64,000 nucleotides of DNA from Actinobacillus sp. (GCA_020026055.1 JAHHRA010000008.1:1-64000), one strand, 5' to 3'; shown: positions 27,201 through 36,333, counted from the stretch's first letter. The notes: generated by a model from the letters alone, not told the origin. Program-made: numbers and translations.

Positions 27201-28313
27201 TTTTCTCTTGATTTTTATGGTAAAAATGCCAAGCTTGATGGCAATATTAAAACAGCAAAAAGTGCATTAGCGTTAAAAGGTGAAGCACAATGGAATGGCT
27301 TGAATAAATATTCTGCAAAAATCAATGTCAATGCGAAAGACTTCTATCTCAACCTCCCGATTTCCCCAAGTAAAATTGAAATGAAACTCACTCCAGATGT
27401 GACAGCAATGGTAACGGATAAAGAATTTTCGCTTATTGGGGAAGTTGATATCCCATGGGCAAGAATTTTTATTAAGGACTTGCCTGATAATGGAGTAAGT
27501 ACGAGCAATGATTTAGTTATTTTGGATGGACCGAATCAAAGCAAACCGTCTAAGATTTTAGCTCTGACTAATAAACAAGCAAATATTGATGGTAAGCCCG
27601 TGTTTTCACATATCAAAGTTAACATTGGCAATGATGTGAATTTAAAAGCTTATGGTTTAGATACTAATTTGATAGGTGTATTAGCAATTACGCAAAAAGA
27701 AGGTATTTTAGGAGTATACGGACAAGTTGATCTTAAAGATGGCGTGTTTAAAGCTTATGGGCAAAATTTAATTATTAAAGAAGGGATGATTGGATTTTCT
27801 GGCTTACCGAATAAACCTACACTCAATTTAAATGCGATCCGTAATCCTAAGGAAATGGCAAGTAATGATGTCGTAGCAGGATTGCGAGTATCAGGTTATG
27901 TAGATAAGCCTATTGTTAAAGTATACAGCATCCCAAGTATGTCAGATGATCAAGCTTTATCCTATTTAATCACAGGACACTCTTTAGAAAATAATAGTAG
28001 TTCAGGTACGCGTGATTCATTAAGTGTTGCTTTACTTTCAATGACGCTTGCTCAGACAGGAAATGCTGTTGGGAATATTGGTAAATTATTCGGAATTCAG
28101 AATTTAAGCCTCGGTACGACAGGAACAGGAGATAAATCGCAAGTTGCTGTCAGTGGTAATATCACCGAACGCCTACAAGTCAGTTATGGAGTAGGACTAT
28201 TTACAGGCTTGAGCGAACTCACATTACGCCTACGTCTTTTACCGCGACTTTACTTGCAAAGCGTTTCTGGTGTAAACCAAGCAGTTGATTTATTCTATCA
28301 ATTTGATATTTAG
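24279..28313 (+). CDS. tamB: Translocation and assembly module subunit TamB (AsmA-like)
   Basis: Inner-membrane-anchored periplasmic bridge protein of 1344 residues. It has one N-terminal membrane segment (about 28-51), a long repetitive beta-rich body that in AsmA-like proteins forms a hydrophobic groove for phospholipids, and the C-terminal DUF490 domain (VAGLRVSGYVDKPIVKVYSIPSMSDDQALSYLITG). The protein probably contacts TamA through its C-terminus. It is co-transcribed with tamA. A hairpin separates it from the convergent ABC transporter genes. Confidence 0.95.
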   Translation: MEMDEKASGKIAGNKPAKVRQKTKSYLWCKWLGSIFAVGILIISFFLYFIISASGQHRLLYFIDNILTELKIEQVSGDLWGKDGLTITNFQFNNQNINVQVAKTHLQISLRDLWAERKLSIGDISFINPRILLTPTKTTPPSDDKTTSSTNTFNLPFAIELKNLQIDDFELVLLEHGKIQLGHFQTAATFTNQIGLSFSPTIINDLWLDFPKVESEQTHIDYASEIEKNFSDSKIEKKSVDWGEINKRFALPLFSLSDFELPFIIQLPHLEGNNWLFKQSDKSYDQFSVSQFLLEATAQKSTVNLNKLWIKSPVAEVNANGNIQTIADYPLHLTLSGQFDALSPMHYFYDIDWIHLFFAQPNTLNLQATGGLNSRTTLNIQTTGALDADIVVSADLTTHKMPFSVHIKSPYLQYPFDKTKPNPYKFKNVDIQVTGNLLGYQGRIYGEFIGKNIQTAPIMIDVEGDMSEVKINELQLNINQQSQLYLNGELSWRNQLKWQSTVKLKKFDLGKYLPQNVPQLKQLQGFSSVLSGIASYEGYLNFYDNDWYMQVPELSLTGKISQRPFSFITQFEFSPQYVDIPKFELNYHQNKISLHGNISQTTDLVMEINAPNLSGLLPSLHADLRGNVLLKGKGHHLRAKADVVGKNIRFEDFKLNQINLMTDMQDLAHLHGNIHLAIRDITYHEIHFPQIDLQGAGTGENHKVTLISQGTPFALTLNLQGGYSNDFTFWHGTLSQLKIDSPVGDWWIDKAIKITYNLPEFKATIDMNCLLNSHASLCFPKPLYFGQDGDIAFNLKNLELASLNPNFSQNTFKGKVSAVGKVKWSATKSPQMKIDVDGRDVQITQQIDYRHFKFAIPSVKAIANLANNQLTSSANIRLYNPYTPAENRNSQINIAFNVNKLNKERTLTGSAKIERLSLSLLNQLVTADENLKGNISANMQFAGSLKAPLLMGNISVNNVVTNIRSLPFDITQGRFSLDFYGKNAKLDGNIKTAKSALALKGEAQWNGLNKYSAKINVNAKDFYLNLPISPSKIEMKLTPDVTAMVTDKEFSLIGEVDIPWARIFIKDLPDNGVSTSNDLVILDGPNQSKPSKILALTNKQANIDGKPVFSHIKVNIGNDVNLKAYGLDTNLIGVLAITQKEGILGVYGQVDLKDGVFKAYGQNLIIKEGMIGFSGLPNKPTLNLNAIRNPKEMASNDVVAGLRVSGYVDKPIVKVYSIPSMSDDQALSYLITGHSLENNSSSGTRDSLSVALLSMTLAQTGNAVGNIGKLFGIQNLSLGTTGTGDKSQVAVSGNITERLQVSYGVGLFTGLSELTLRLRLLPRLYLQSVSGVNQAVDLFYQFDI

Positions 28314-28315
28314 AC

Positions 28316-28362
28316 TTTACGCCCACGAAATCGGAAAATTTTTCTGATTTTGAAGGCGTAAT
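28316..28362. repeat. Palindromic hairpin family A, copy between tamB and the ABC gene pair
   Basis: Outer arms TTACGCC (28317-28323) and GGCGTAA (28355-28361) enclose AAATCGGAAAA and TTTTCTGATTT, which pair with one G-T wobble. It lies exactly between two convergent stop codons (28313 and 28366), so it is probably a shared two-way terminator. Confidence 0.75.
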
Positions 28363-28365
28363 TAA

Positions 28366-30027
28366 CTAAGAAATCCTGCCATTTTTCACTTCAATCAACT
28401 TATCACAAATTGCCATTGTTGAACGGCGATGACTGACGAGGATAATGATTTTATCCTGTTTTTGTTGCAACAAAGCTTGCAAAATCAAAGCTTCATTGAG
28501 ACTATCGAGATTGCTGGTGGGTTCGTCGAGCAAAATGATCGGCGCATTGTAGAGGAAAGCTCTGGCGATACCGATGCGTTGTTTTTCACCGTCTGAAAGG
28601 CTATTCCCCATTTCGCTAACTTGCGTATCGTAGCCTTGTGGAAGGCTCATAATGAAGTCGTGGAGATTAGCTTTCTGGGCTGCATCAATCACAGCTTCAC
28701 GGCTGGCTTGGCGATTGGCAAGGTGAATGTTGTCAAAAATACTTTCATTGAAAACATAAGTTTGTTGAGTAATGTAAGCGATATTATCACGTAAGCTTTT
28801 TGTATTAACCTCTTTGAGCACAATATCGTCAAGAGTGATTTTGCCTTGAGCGGGGTCATAAAATCGCATAATTAATTTCAACAAAGTCGATTTCCCGCTA
28901 CCACTGCGACCGTAAATGCCTAAAATTTCACCTTTTTTCACTGAAAAAGTCATCTCAGTTAAAATTTGCTCATGTTGATAGGCGAAACTGACGTTTTCAA
29001 CGCACAAACACGCCACGTTTTTCGGTAAATTTTTCCCATTTTTAACTTCGGCTAATTCAGGTTCTTCTTGCAATAGTGCGAGCACACGTTCACCGCTAGC
29101 GAGAGTTTGGAGCAGATTGTTGGAGAGATTGGAGATCGCAATGACGGGACCGTAGCTAGACATCAATAAAATCACAGCAACTAGCAATGTCGCAAAACTG
29201 ATTTGAGCTTGAGCAAAGAGGATTAAGCCTACGATCAGAATGAGTAAATTGAACGTCGAAACGGCGATCTCTGTCGCTGCTCGAACGTTGCCTTCTTGGC
29301 GTTTGATTTTCAAAAATGCTCGATCAATAGCAAAGCTACGTTGTTGAATATTTGCCGCACGTGCGGTTTCACTGCCGAAAAGTTGAATTTCTTTCATTCC
29401 ACGTAGGCTATCAAGGAAGTAATCATTCATTTCGCCGACTAATTCGCGGTAGCGACGCCCGTCTTCACGTGCCATTCGTGTCGTGAAAATCGGCAGAATC
29501 ACGCCGATCGTGAGGTAAGCGAGTAAAGCGATGAGCATAAAATATAAGGAAAAGTGAGCAAAAATGACTAGCATAAGGCTTGAAGTTAAGAAAGCAATCA
29601 TCACAGGTGCGATAGTATGTGCATAAAATACTTCAAGTAGCTCGATATCGTTAGTTACGAGTGCGAGGAGTTGCCCAGCTTCTTTGCTTTGTAATTTGAC
29701 GAACGCCAATTTACGCAAAGCAGTAAACACTTTGTCACGCAAGAGTGCGAGAAGTTTGAAAGCGATGTAATGCCCCGACATTTGTTCTAAATAACGCAAA
29801 ATGCCACGCGAAATTGCCAGCGTGACGAGCATACCAATGACAGTTTGGAAAGCAAAATGAGTTTGAAACCCCAGTAAATCCGCTAAGCCAATCGCAGCAA
29901 ACATCATAATGAAAATCGCTGCTAAAAATCCCAACACCCCCATTATGATTGTAAAAATCATTACATGAGCAAGCGGTTTAACTAAGGCAAGCAACTGCCA
30001 CATCACTAAAAATCCATTTTTACGCAT
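28366..30027 (-). CDS. cydC: CydC-type ABC exporter subunit (permease-ATPase fusion)
   Basis: Half-transporter of 553 residues with an N-terminal six-helix domain (about 1-320) and a C-terminal ATPase. The ATPase has Walker A GRSGSGKS, signature LSDGEKQR (a variant of LSGGQ) and Walker B IILLDEPTSNLD. With its partner it resembles CydDC, which exports cysteine/glutathione and is needed for cytochrome bd assembly. The permease block YLEQMSGHYIAFKLLALLRD looks more like the CydCD-like exporters of Clostridia than E. coli CydC. The ATG overlaps the partner's stop codon, with GAGGAG upstream. GC looks higher than in neighbours. The substrate is not proven. Confidence 0.7.
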   Translation of the reverse strand: MRKNGFLVMWQLLALVKPLAHVMIFTIIMGVLGFLAAIFIMMFAAIGLADLLGFQTHFAFQTVIGMLVTLAISRGILRYLEQMSGHYIAFKLLALLRDKVFTALRKLAFVKLQSKEAGQLLALVTNDIELLEVFYAHTIAPVMIAFLTSSLMLVIFAHFSLYFMLIALLAYLTIGVILPIFTTRMAREDGRRYRELVGEMNDYFLDSLRGMKEIQLFGSETARAANIQQRSFAIDRAFLKIKRQEGNVRAATEIAVSTFNLLILIVGLILFAQAQISFATLLVAVILLMSSYGPVIAISNLSNNLLQTLASGERVLALLQEEPELAEVKNGKNLPKNVACLCVENVSFAYQHEQILTEMTFSVKKGEILGIYGRSGSGKSTLLKLIMRFYDPAQGKITLDDIVLKEVNTKSLRDNIAYITQQTYVFNESIFDNIHLANRQASREAVIDAAQKANLHDFIMSLPQGYDTQVSEMGNSLSDGEKQRIGIARAFLYNAPIILLDEPTSNLDSLNEALILQALLQQKQDKIIILVSHRRSTMAICDKLIEVKNGRIS

Positions 30028-31780
30028 TAACTTGCTCCTCTTTATTTATTCTAATTTTTTCAAGATGTTGTTGCTGTTGAAACATTTGAGCATATTGACC
30101 TGCTTGTGCCATGAGGCTTTCGTGCGTTCCACTTTCACAAAGTTTGCCTTGATCGAGTACATAAATTTGATCAGCATGGATCGCATTTGCCAAGCGGTGC
30201 GAGATGAAAATGATAGTTTTGTGAGCTTTTAATTTTTGAATGAATTGCAAGATAATTTCTTCACTTTCAATATCGATATTGCTGGTTGCTTCGTCAAAAA
30301 TATAAACTGAAGCATCGTGCAGTAAGGCTCGAGCTAAAGCGAGGCGTTGTATTTGTCCGCCAGACAGATTGCTACCACGGCTCAATAATGGCATTTCCAC
30401 GCCCCCATTTTCACGAACAAATTTCGCTAAATTAACTTCTGCAAGTGCTTGATAAATCTCGTCATCAGTCGCATTTGGTTTAGCCATTTGCATATTTTCT
30501 CGCAAGCTACCTTTGAAAAGATAGCTACTGTGACTAACAAGGGCGACCTTTTGATAGAACGTGCGACGGTCTATCTCGGCAAGACATTGCTGATTAAAGT
30601 AGATTTCTCCTGTATCGGCAGTGTGAAAGCCCATCAGCAAACTGACTAGCGTTGATTTTCCGCAACCACTTTTGCCGACAAAAACAGTAAGCTGATTTGA
30701 GGCGATGTCGAGACTCAGATCGCAAATGGCTTCACGTTTTGCAGTCGGATAACGGAAATGGAGCGATTGAATATGGATTTGCACATTCTTCGGCTGTTGA
30801 AAAAGTTTCGTGTTTGAGGGGCGTTTGACTGGTGTGTCGAGTAGAGTAAAAATCTTGTTGCTCGCAGCTTTGCCATTCATTGCGACGTGGAAAAATGAAC
30901 CCAAAAGCCGTAACGGAATAAAAAATTCGGACGCTAATAAAATAAATAGCAAGAGTGCAAACATCGTCATCTCGCCAGCTTGAAATTGAAACAATGCCAC
31001 GATAATACCTACTGCAAAACCGCCGTATGCCAACAGATCCATCAACGAGACGGAATTGAGCTGCATTGTCAGTACTTTCATCGTTATTTTGCGAAAAGTT
31101 TCAGCCTCTTTGTCCATCGCAAGTGCTTTGAATTCATCATCTTGATAAATTTTTAGCGTAACCAACCCTTGTAGATTGTCTAAAAAATTGCTTCCTAATC
31201 CGACATAAATCGACCAATATTTCGCCAGTAATTTTTTCGCTATTTTATTTACTGCAATGATCGATATAGGAATTAAAGGGACGCAAAGCAATAGGATTAT
31301 CGCCGTTGATGCATTAAAAAAGATCAAAAATACAAATAGCGTTAAAGGGGCGAGGAGACTATAAAAAAGTTGTGGCAAATAGCGTCCAAAATAGATTTCT
31401 AATTGTTCCACGCCTTCTGATGCAACTTGAATAATCGATGATGTTGATAGAGATTGTACTTGATTTAGTGGCATTTCTGCGATTTTGTGATAAATCAATG
31501 TCCGTAAATGATGTTTCACTTGTTTGCTCGCATGATAAGAGGCATTGATAGCACGTTTCCCTGCAAATACTCGTAAGATAAGTGCTAATACGAGCACACT
31601 GCATAATATCGTCACTTGCAACCAATCCAGATTTTTGTCATATGCGGATTGTAATAAATAAGCAACAATCACCGCACTGACAATCCCTCCAAGTAAGGCG
31701 ATCCAATTCCATAACACATGGATAATAATCCATCTTTTACTTTCTGCGACAGTGTTTATCAGACGTTTATCTATCATCAT
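30020..31780 (-). CDS. cydD: CydD-type ABC exporter subunit (permease-ATPase fusion)
   Basis: Partner of the downstream half-transporter and first gene of the pair. From the ATG at 31780 it has about 586 residues: a six-helix permease (about 15-310), then an ATPase with Walker A GKSGCGKS, intact LSGGQ and Walker B VYIFDEATSNID. It begins MMIDKRLINTVAESK, as in many CydD-like proteins. The TTG further upstream is an unlikely start. The final codons overlap the cydC-like start, so the two are translationally coupled. No cydAB genes are nearby, so the role could be another thiol or amino-acid export. Confidence 0.7.
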   Translation of the reverse strand: MMIDKRLINTVAESKRWIIIHVLWNWIALLGGIVSAVIVAYLLQSAYDKNLDWLQVTILCSVLVLALILRVFAGKRAINASYHASKQVKHHLRTLIYHKIAEMPLNQVQSLSTSSIIQVASEGVEQLEIYFGRYLPQLFYSLLAPLTLFVFLIFFNASTAIILLLCVPLIPISIIAVNKIAKKLLAKYWSIYVGLGSNFLDNLQGLVTLKIYQDDEFKALAMDKEAETFRKITMKVLTMQLNSVSLMDLLAYGGFAVGIIVALFQFQAGEMTMFALLLFILLASEFFIPLRLLGSFFHVAMNGKAASNKIFTLLDTPVKRPSNTKLFQQPKNVQIHIQSLHFRYPTAKREAICDLSLDIASNQLTVFVGKSGCGKSTLVSLLMGFHTADTGEIYFNQQCLAEIDRRTFYQKVALVSHSSYLFKGSLRENMQMAKPNATDDEIYQALAEVNLAKFVRENGGVEMPLLSRGSNLSGGQIQRLALARALLHDASVYIFDEATSNIDIESEEIILQFIQKLKAHKTIIFISHRLANAIHADQIYVLDQGKLCESGTHESLMAQAGQYAQMFQQQQHLEKIRINKEEQVNA

Positions 31781-32112
31781 AATCAAGTTACTCAAGAAAA
31801 TCTAAAACCAAGCTAAATGAAAATAGTTCTTATTATAACAAGTTATGTTAGTAAATTTAATATAAAACTACATAGAACTCTTTATAAATATTGCTTATAA
31901 ATTAATTTATTATTACAGCCTTCTTCTTTTTTACTCAATTTAATTTATAGAATTTATTTAGATATGCGTTAAGTTCTGCAGTTAGCCATTTAACATAGGA
32001 AAAAGTATATTGTTGAGTTGATTTTATATCTCAATATTTTTTTAACAAATATCATTTATAAAACTCATTGTTACTCTTAATAAGTCACTTTTTTGAAAAA
32101 GCGTTGGTTTCA
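31781..32112. other. AT-rich gap upstream of the ABC pair
   Basis: About 330 bp between two leftward units, presumably holding the cydD-like promoter. An inverted TTGAG/CTCAA pair with 12 bases between lies at about 32012-32034. No gene is seen. Confidence 0.4.
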
Positions 32113-32137
32113 TAAAAAAGAGCCGAAGAATCGGCTC
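32113..32137 (-). terminator. glpK terminator
   Basis: A 7-bp perfect stem, GAGCCGA (32120-32126) with TCGGCTC (32131-32137), around AGAA. On the minus strand it is followed by a run of T's (plus-strand A's at 32114-32119). It lies 29 bp after glpK. Confidence 0.88.
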
Positions 32138-32165
32138 AATATTTAACAAATATTTTTAAATTAGA

Positions 32166-33668
32166 TTAGTTATCAATCCAATGCTCTGCTCGTTTGACTG
32201 CTTTCTTCCAACCTTTGTAGCGAGTTTCTCGTTTAGTATCATCTTGATCAGGCATAAAGCTACGTTCGATAACAGCTTTATTTTGTAGTTCTTGTAGATC
32301 TTTCCAGAAATTTGTGGCGAGACCTGCAAGATAGGCAGCACCAAGTGCAGTAACTTCTTTGATTACTGGTCGTTCGACAATAGTATTGAGAATATCAGCT
32401 TGAAATTGCATTAAGAAATTATTCGCTGTTGCACCACCATCGACACGTAACGTTTTGAGTTTGGCACCACTATCGGATTGCATTGCTTCAAGTACATCAC
32501 GAGTTTGATAAGCGATAGATTCCAAAGTAGCACGAACAATGTGATTGCGGTTTACGCCTCGAGATAAGCCTAAAATCGCACCACGTGCATAAGGATCCCA
32601 ATATGGTGCACCAAAACCAGTAAAAGCTGGGACGACGTAAACGCCATTGCAATCAGTCACTTTTTGAGCAAAGTATTCGCTATCTTGTGAATCGTGAATT
32701 AGTTTAAGTTCATCACGTAGCCATTGAATTGCAGCACCAGCCATAAAAATTGATCCTTCTAATGCATAAGCAGGTCTTCCATGAGCATCACAAGCGATAG
32801 TAGTTAACAAGCCATTTTGAGATTGTACCGCAGTTTCTCCTGTATGCATCAACATAAAACAACCTGTACCGTAGGTATTTTTGGCTTGTCCTGCATTAAC
32901 ACATAAATGTCCATAAAGTGCTGCTTGTTGGTCGCCTGCGATGCCTGCGACAGGGATCCGCACTCCTCCCATTCCACCGATATTAGTTTGACCATAAATT
33001 TCAGAAGAGTTTTTCACTTCAGGTAACATTGAACGTGGAATATCTAGTAATTCCAGCATTTTATCGTCCCATTGTTTGCTGTGAATATTAAACAACATTG
33101 TTCGTGAAGCGTTAGTGTAATCAGTGACATGAACTCTTCCTTGAGTGAGTTTCCATACTAGCCAAGTATCGACTGTTCCAAATAAGAGTTCACCACGCTC
33201 CGCTTTGGCTCTTGCACCTTCGACATTATCTAAAATCCATTTGATTTTTGAACCTGAAAAATAAGGATCGACGACTAAACCTGTAGTTTGACGGATATAG
33301 TCTTCGTGACCATCCGTTTTGAGTTTTTCTGTAATTGAGGCGGTACGTCGACATTGCCAAACAATAGCATTATATACGGGTTTCCCCGTTGCTTTTTCCC
33401 AAACGATAGTTGTCTCACGTTGGTTCGTAATGCCGATAGCTGCGATAGTGTCTGGACGAATATCAGCTTTAGCGACTACCTCGTGCAATACGCCACTTTG
33501 AGTTGCCCAAATTTCAAGCGGATCGTGTTCTACCCAACCTGCTTTTGGGTAAATTTGTGTAAATTCTCGTTGTGACACAGCAACAATATTGGCATCGTGA
33601 TCAAGCAATACTGCTCTTGAGCTAGTTGTGCCTTGGTCTAAAGCAATGATGTATTTTTTGTCGGTCAT
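32166..33668 (-). CDS. glpK: Glycerol kinase
   Basis: Phosphorylates glycerol to glycerol-3-phosphate. The 500 residues carry the FGGY-kinase phosphate loop DQGTTSSRAVLLD (about 10-22), the FGGY signatures YGTGCFMLMHTG and GLSRGVNRNHIVRATLE, and catalytic Asp in AGIAGDQQAAL. It is the last gene of the glp cluster, 42 bp after glpQ, with AAAGGAG before its ATG. No glpF facilitator gene lies next to it, unlike many relatives. Confidence 0.97.
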   Translation of the reverse strand: MTDKKYIIALDQGTTSSRAVLLDHDANIVAVSQREFTQIYPKAGWVEHDPLEIWATQSGVLHEVVAKADIRPDTIAAIGITNQRETTIVWEKATGKPVYNAIVWQCRRTASITEKLKTDGHEDYIRQTTGLVVDPYFSGSKIKWILDNVEGARAKAERGELLFGTVDTWLVWKLTQGRVHVTDYTNASRTMLFNIHSKQWDDKMLELLDIPRSMLPEVKNSSEIYGQTNIGGMGGVRIPVAGIAGDQQAALYGHLCVNAGQAKNTYGTGCFMLMHTGETAVQSQNGLLTTIACDAHGRPAYALEGSIFMAGAAIQWLRDELKLIHDSQDSEYFAQKVTDCNGVYVVPAFTGFGAPYWDPYARGAILGLSRGVNRNHIVRATLESIAYQTRDVLEAMQSDSGAKLKTLRVDGGATANNFLMQFQADILNTIVERPVIKEVTALGAAYLAGLATNFWKDLQELQNKAVIERSFMPDQDDTKRETRYKGWKKAVKRAEHWIDN

Positions 33669-33710
33669 AATTTACTCCTTTGGCTAGAAAGAAAGTTATT
33701 AGATTGGAGT

Positions 33711-34790
33711 TTAATTTTTTTGCATTTTTTGTTCCTGCAAAAATTTTACTCCAGTGTCAGGGAAATCAGTGAAAACACCTGTTGCCCCTGCTTCAAAGAT
33801 TGCTGCATACATCGCATTTACATCTTTAAAGAATTTCGGCAAGTCGTCTTTACGTACAGTGTATGGATGGACTTGTAAATTTTTATAGTGAGCAATTTCA
33901 GCAACTAATGGTGTGAAGTTGATTTTTTGTGGAGTAGAGGTTTGCTTGTCAATCAGCATATACCAAGCAGGGCCAATACCATCAGCATATTTGCTTATCT
34001 CTTTAAGTGCTTCTGGTTTAAACATCCAATTGTAATCATAATTCACCCATTCACCTTGCATATTTTTTTCTTCAGTTTCGTGCCAATCGTTATAAGCAAT
34101 TAATTGCACTAAATTAAGATCCATACCTAATTGGGGCAACAATTCAGTTTTGATCCGTTTTAATTCATTGTAATCAAAAGTTTGTAAATAAATTGGGTCA
34201 GATTTTTGAGTGTAACCATATTTTTTTAACATTTTTAAAGTTGCCATTGCAATATCTTTACCTGCTTGGTGATGCAACCATGGTGCTTTAATTTCAGGAT
34301 AAATACCAATTCGATGTCCAAGAGTTTTTTCTAAACCTTGAATAAACTGCAATTCTTGCTCGAATGTGTGAATTTTGAACGAAGGTTTCCAAAGTGGAAA
34401 ACGATTTGGATAAACCAGCTCTGTTTTGCCTGCAATTATTTTAAAGTTTTCAGTCATCTTTAATTGTTGTAATTCTGCTAGCGTAAAATCTATAACATAA
34501 AAATGTCCATTACGCTTGCGTTCAGGGAAAATTTCGGCAACGTTAGTGATGCCGTCAAGATAAGGGTCATGAATAACAACTAACTGATCATCTTTAGTCA
34601 TTGCTAAATCTTGTTCAACATAATCAGCTTGTTGTCCGATCGCAAGTGCTTTGGATTCCAATGTGTGTTCAGGTAAGTAGCCACTTGCTCCACGATGAGC
34701 AATAATAATCTTACTACTTTGTGCTAAAGTAACAGTAGATAGAATAGATGCAATAAGTGTAGCCAGACTGAATTTAGTTTTAAATTTCAT
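33711..34790 (-). CDS. glpQ: Periplasmic glycerophosphodiester phosphodiesterase (protein D homologue)
   Basis: Hydrolyses glycerophosphodiesters such as glycerophosphocholine to glycerol-3-phosphate and an alcohol. After the signal peptide comes IIAHRGASGYLPEHTLES with the catalytic His and metal ligands, then VVIHDPYLDGITN. It is close to H. influenzae protein D. From the ATG at 34790 it has 359 residues. The N-terminus ends TLAQSSK with no lipobox Cys, so it is probably a soluble periplasmic protein, not the lipoprotein known in H. influenzae. A longer in-frame reading to 34952 overlaps glpT and is unlikely. Confidence 0.94.
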   Translation of the reverse strand: MKFKTKFSLATLIASILSTVTLAQSSKIIIAHRGASGYLPEHTLESKALAIGQQADYVEQDLAMTKDDQLVVIHDPYLDGITNVAEIFPERKRNGHFYVIDFTLAELQQLKMTENFKIIAGKTELVYPNRFPLWKPSFKIHTFEQELQFIQGLEKTLGHRIGIYPEIKAPWLHHQAGKDIAMATLKMLKKYGYTQKSDPIYLQTFDYNELKRIKTELLPQLGMDLNLVQLIAYNDWHETEEKNMQGEWVNYDYNWMFKPEALKEISKYADGIGPAWYMLIDKQTSTPQKINFTPLVAEIAHYKNLQVHPYTVRKDDLPKFFKDVNAMYAAIFEAGATGVFTDFPDTGVKFLQEQKMQKN

Positions 34791-34845
34791 AAGTTTTTCT
34801 CTATTAATTAAGCTTCGAAGTAAAATGAAAATTGAAGAAAATTGT

Positions 34846-34875
34846 ATAAAAAAGGCAAGCTCAATAGCCTGCCTT
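34846..34875 (-). terminator. Stem-loop between glpT and glpQ
   Basis: On the minus strand, AAGGCAGGCT and AGCTTGCCTT pair over 10 positions with one mismatch around a 4-nt loop (34852-34875), then TTTTTTAT follows. It lies 7 bp after the glpT stop and looks like an intrinsic terminator or partial attenuator reducing read-through into glpQK. Confidence 0.75.
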
Positions 34876-34882
34876 GATTCAA

Positions 34883-36277
34883 TTAATTTTGTTTGGCGAT
34901 TTGGTTGTGGTGTTTTTCTTCTTGAAGCATAGTGATGAACAACAACACACAAGCTAAAATCGAGCCTGTGATCATAATATAGAAGCCACTATTCCAACCG
35001 TAATGTGTCACTGAGTAACCAATTATAGCACTTGCCGCTACCGAACCACCGAGGTAACCGAATAAACCTGTAAAGCCTGCAGCAGTACCAGCGGCTTTTT
35101 TAGGTGCAAGTTCAAGAGCGTGTAAGCCAATAAGCATTACTGGACCATAAATCAAGAAACCGACAACAACCATCATCACCATCGCTACGTCTTGTGATGG
35201 TGTTTTCCAATAAATCCACAATGCGATAGTAGTAGCGATCATAAAGATGAAGCCAGTTAATCCACGTTTTGATTTAAATATTTTATCAGATACCCATCCG
35301 CAGAATAATGTGCCTGGAATAGCTGCAATTTCATAAAGTGCATAAGCGGTTGAAGATTTATCAATATTAAAATGACGCACTTCTTTTAAATAAGTTGGAG
35401 CCCAATCTAGTACGCCATAGCGAATGAGATACACGAACACATTAGCGATAGCGATGTACCATAATAGTTTGTTTTTAAACACATATTCAACAAAAATTTC
35501 TTTACTGGAAAGTTCTTGTTCGGATTTTTCCGCATCATAGTCATCTGGATAATCGTTTTTATATTCTTCGATTGATGGTAAACCACAGGATTGTGGTGTA
35601 TCACGCATTACAATCCAGACAAAAAGTGAGGCTATGATAGCGGCAAATCCAGGGTAATATAAAGCTTCTTGCCAGATTGAGGATTGAGGGACATCGTTAA
35701 CAGAAGCAATGCTGTGGCTATTAGCGTAAATTGAAGTAGCAAGGATTAATAGCAATGCAGGTACAGCTCCACCAACATTATGGGCAGTATTCCAAATAGA
35801 AACAATAGTACCTCGTTCTTTTTTAGACCACCAGTGTACCATCGTGCGACCACATGGAGGCCAACCCATACCTTGGAACCAACCGTTTAAAAATAATAGA
35901 ATTGCGATCATAGTGATAGAACTCGTTGCCCAAGGGAACATGCCAAGTGCAACCATACTTGCTCCTGATAAAAACAACCCGAGAGTTAAGAAAGCACGAG
36001 CATTAGAACGGTCAGAAACAGAACCCATAATGAATTTTGAGATCCCATAAGCAATCGAAACAAAGGAAAGGGCATAACCGAGATCAGCTTTAGTGTACAT
36101 ACCCGCTTCGATCATACCTGGCATTGCCAATGCGAAATTTTTGCGTACGAAATAATAAGCAGCATAACCGAAAAAAATACCTGCAAACACTTGCCAACGT
36201 AAACGACTGTATGTCGAATTAATCTTGTTCTGAGGCAAGCGTTCAATGTGAGGAGCAGGCGTTAAAAATTTGATCAT
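34883..36277 (-). CDS. glpT: Glycerol-3-phosphate transporter GlpT
   Basis: Major facilitator antiporter that exchanges external glycerol-3-phosphate for internal phosphate. The 464 residues have twelve predicted membrane helices and the organophosphate:phosphate antiporter signatures (RWQVFAGIFFGYAAYYFVRKNFALA and NGWFQGMGWPPCGR). GAGG precedes the ATG. It works with glpQ, which releases the substrate in the periplasm, and with glpD. It is separated from upstream glpD by 348 bp holding two structured repeats. Confidence 0.96.
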   Translation of the reverse strand: MIKFLTPAPHIERLPQNKINSTYSRLRWQVFAGIFFGYAAYYFVRKNFALAMPGMIEAGMYTKADLGYALSFVSIAYGISKFIMGSVSDRSNARAFLTLGLFLSGASMVALGMFPWATSSITMIAILLFLNGWFQGMGWPPCGRTMVHWWSKKERGTIVSIWNTAHNVGGAVPALLLILATSIYANSHSIASVNDVPQSSIWQEALYYPGFAAIIASLFVWIVMRDTPQSCGLPSIEEYKNDYPDDYDAEKSEQELSSKEIFVEYVFKNKLLWYIAIANVFVYLIRYGVLDWAPTYLKEVRHFNIDKSSTAYALYEIAAIPGTLFCGWVSDKIFKSKRGLTGFIFMIATTIALWIYWKTPSQDVAMVMMVVVGFLIYGPVMLIGLHALELAPKKAAGTAAGFTGLFGYLGGSVAASAIIGYSVTHYGWNSGFYIMITGSILACVLLFITMLQEEKHHNQIAKQN

Positions 36278-36333
36278 AAAAAACCTCTTAATAAAAGATG
36301 TAATAAATAATTAAGTTATGAATGAATCATTAA

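Noticed and set aside
34791..34952. N-terminal extension of glpQ into glpT
   Set aside because: The extra 54 codons overlap glpT in another frame and cross a terminator; the signal peptide begins at 34790.
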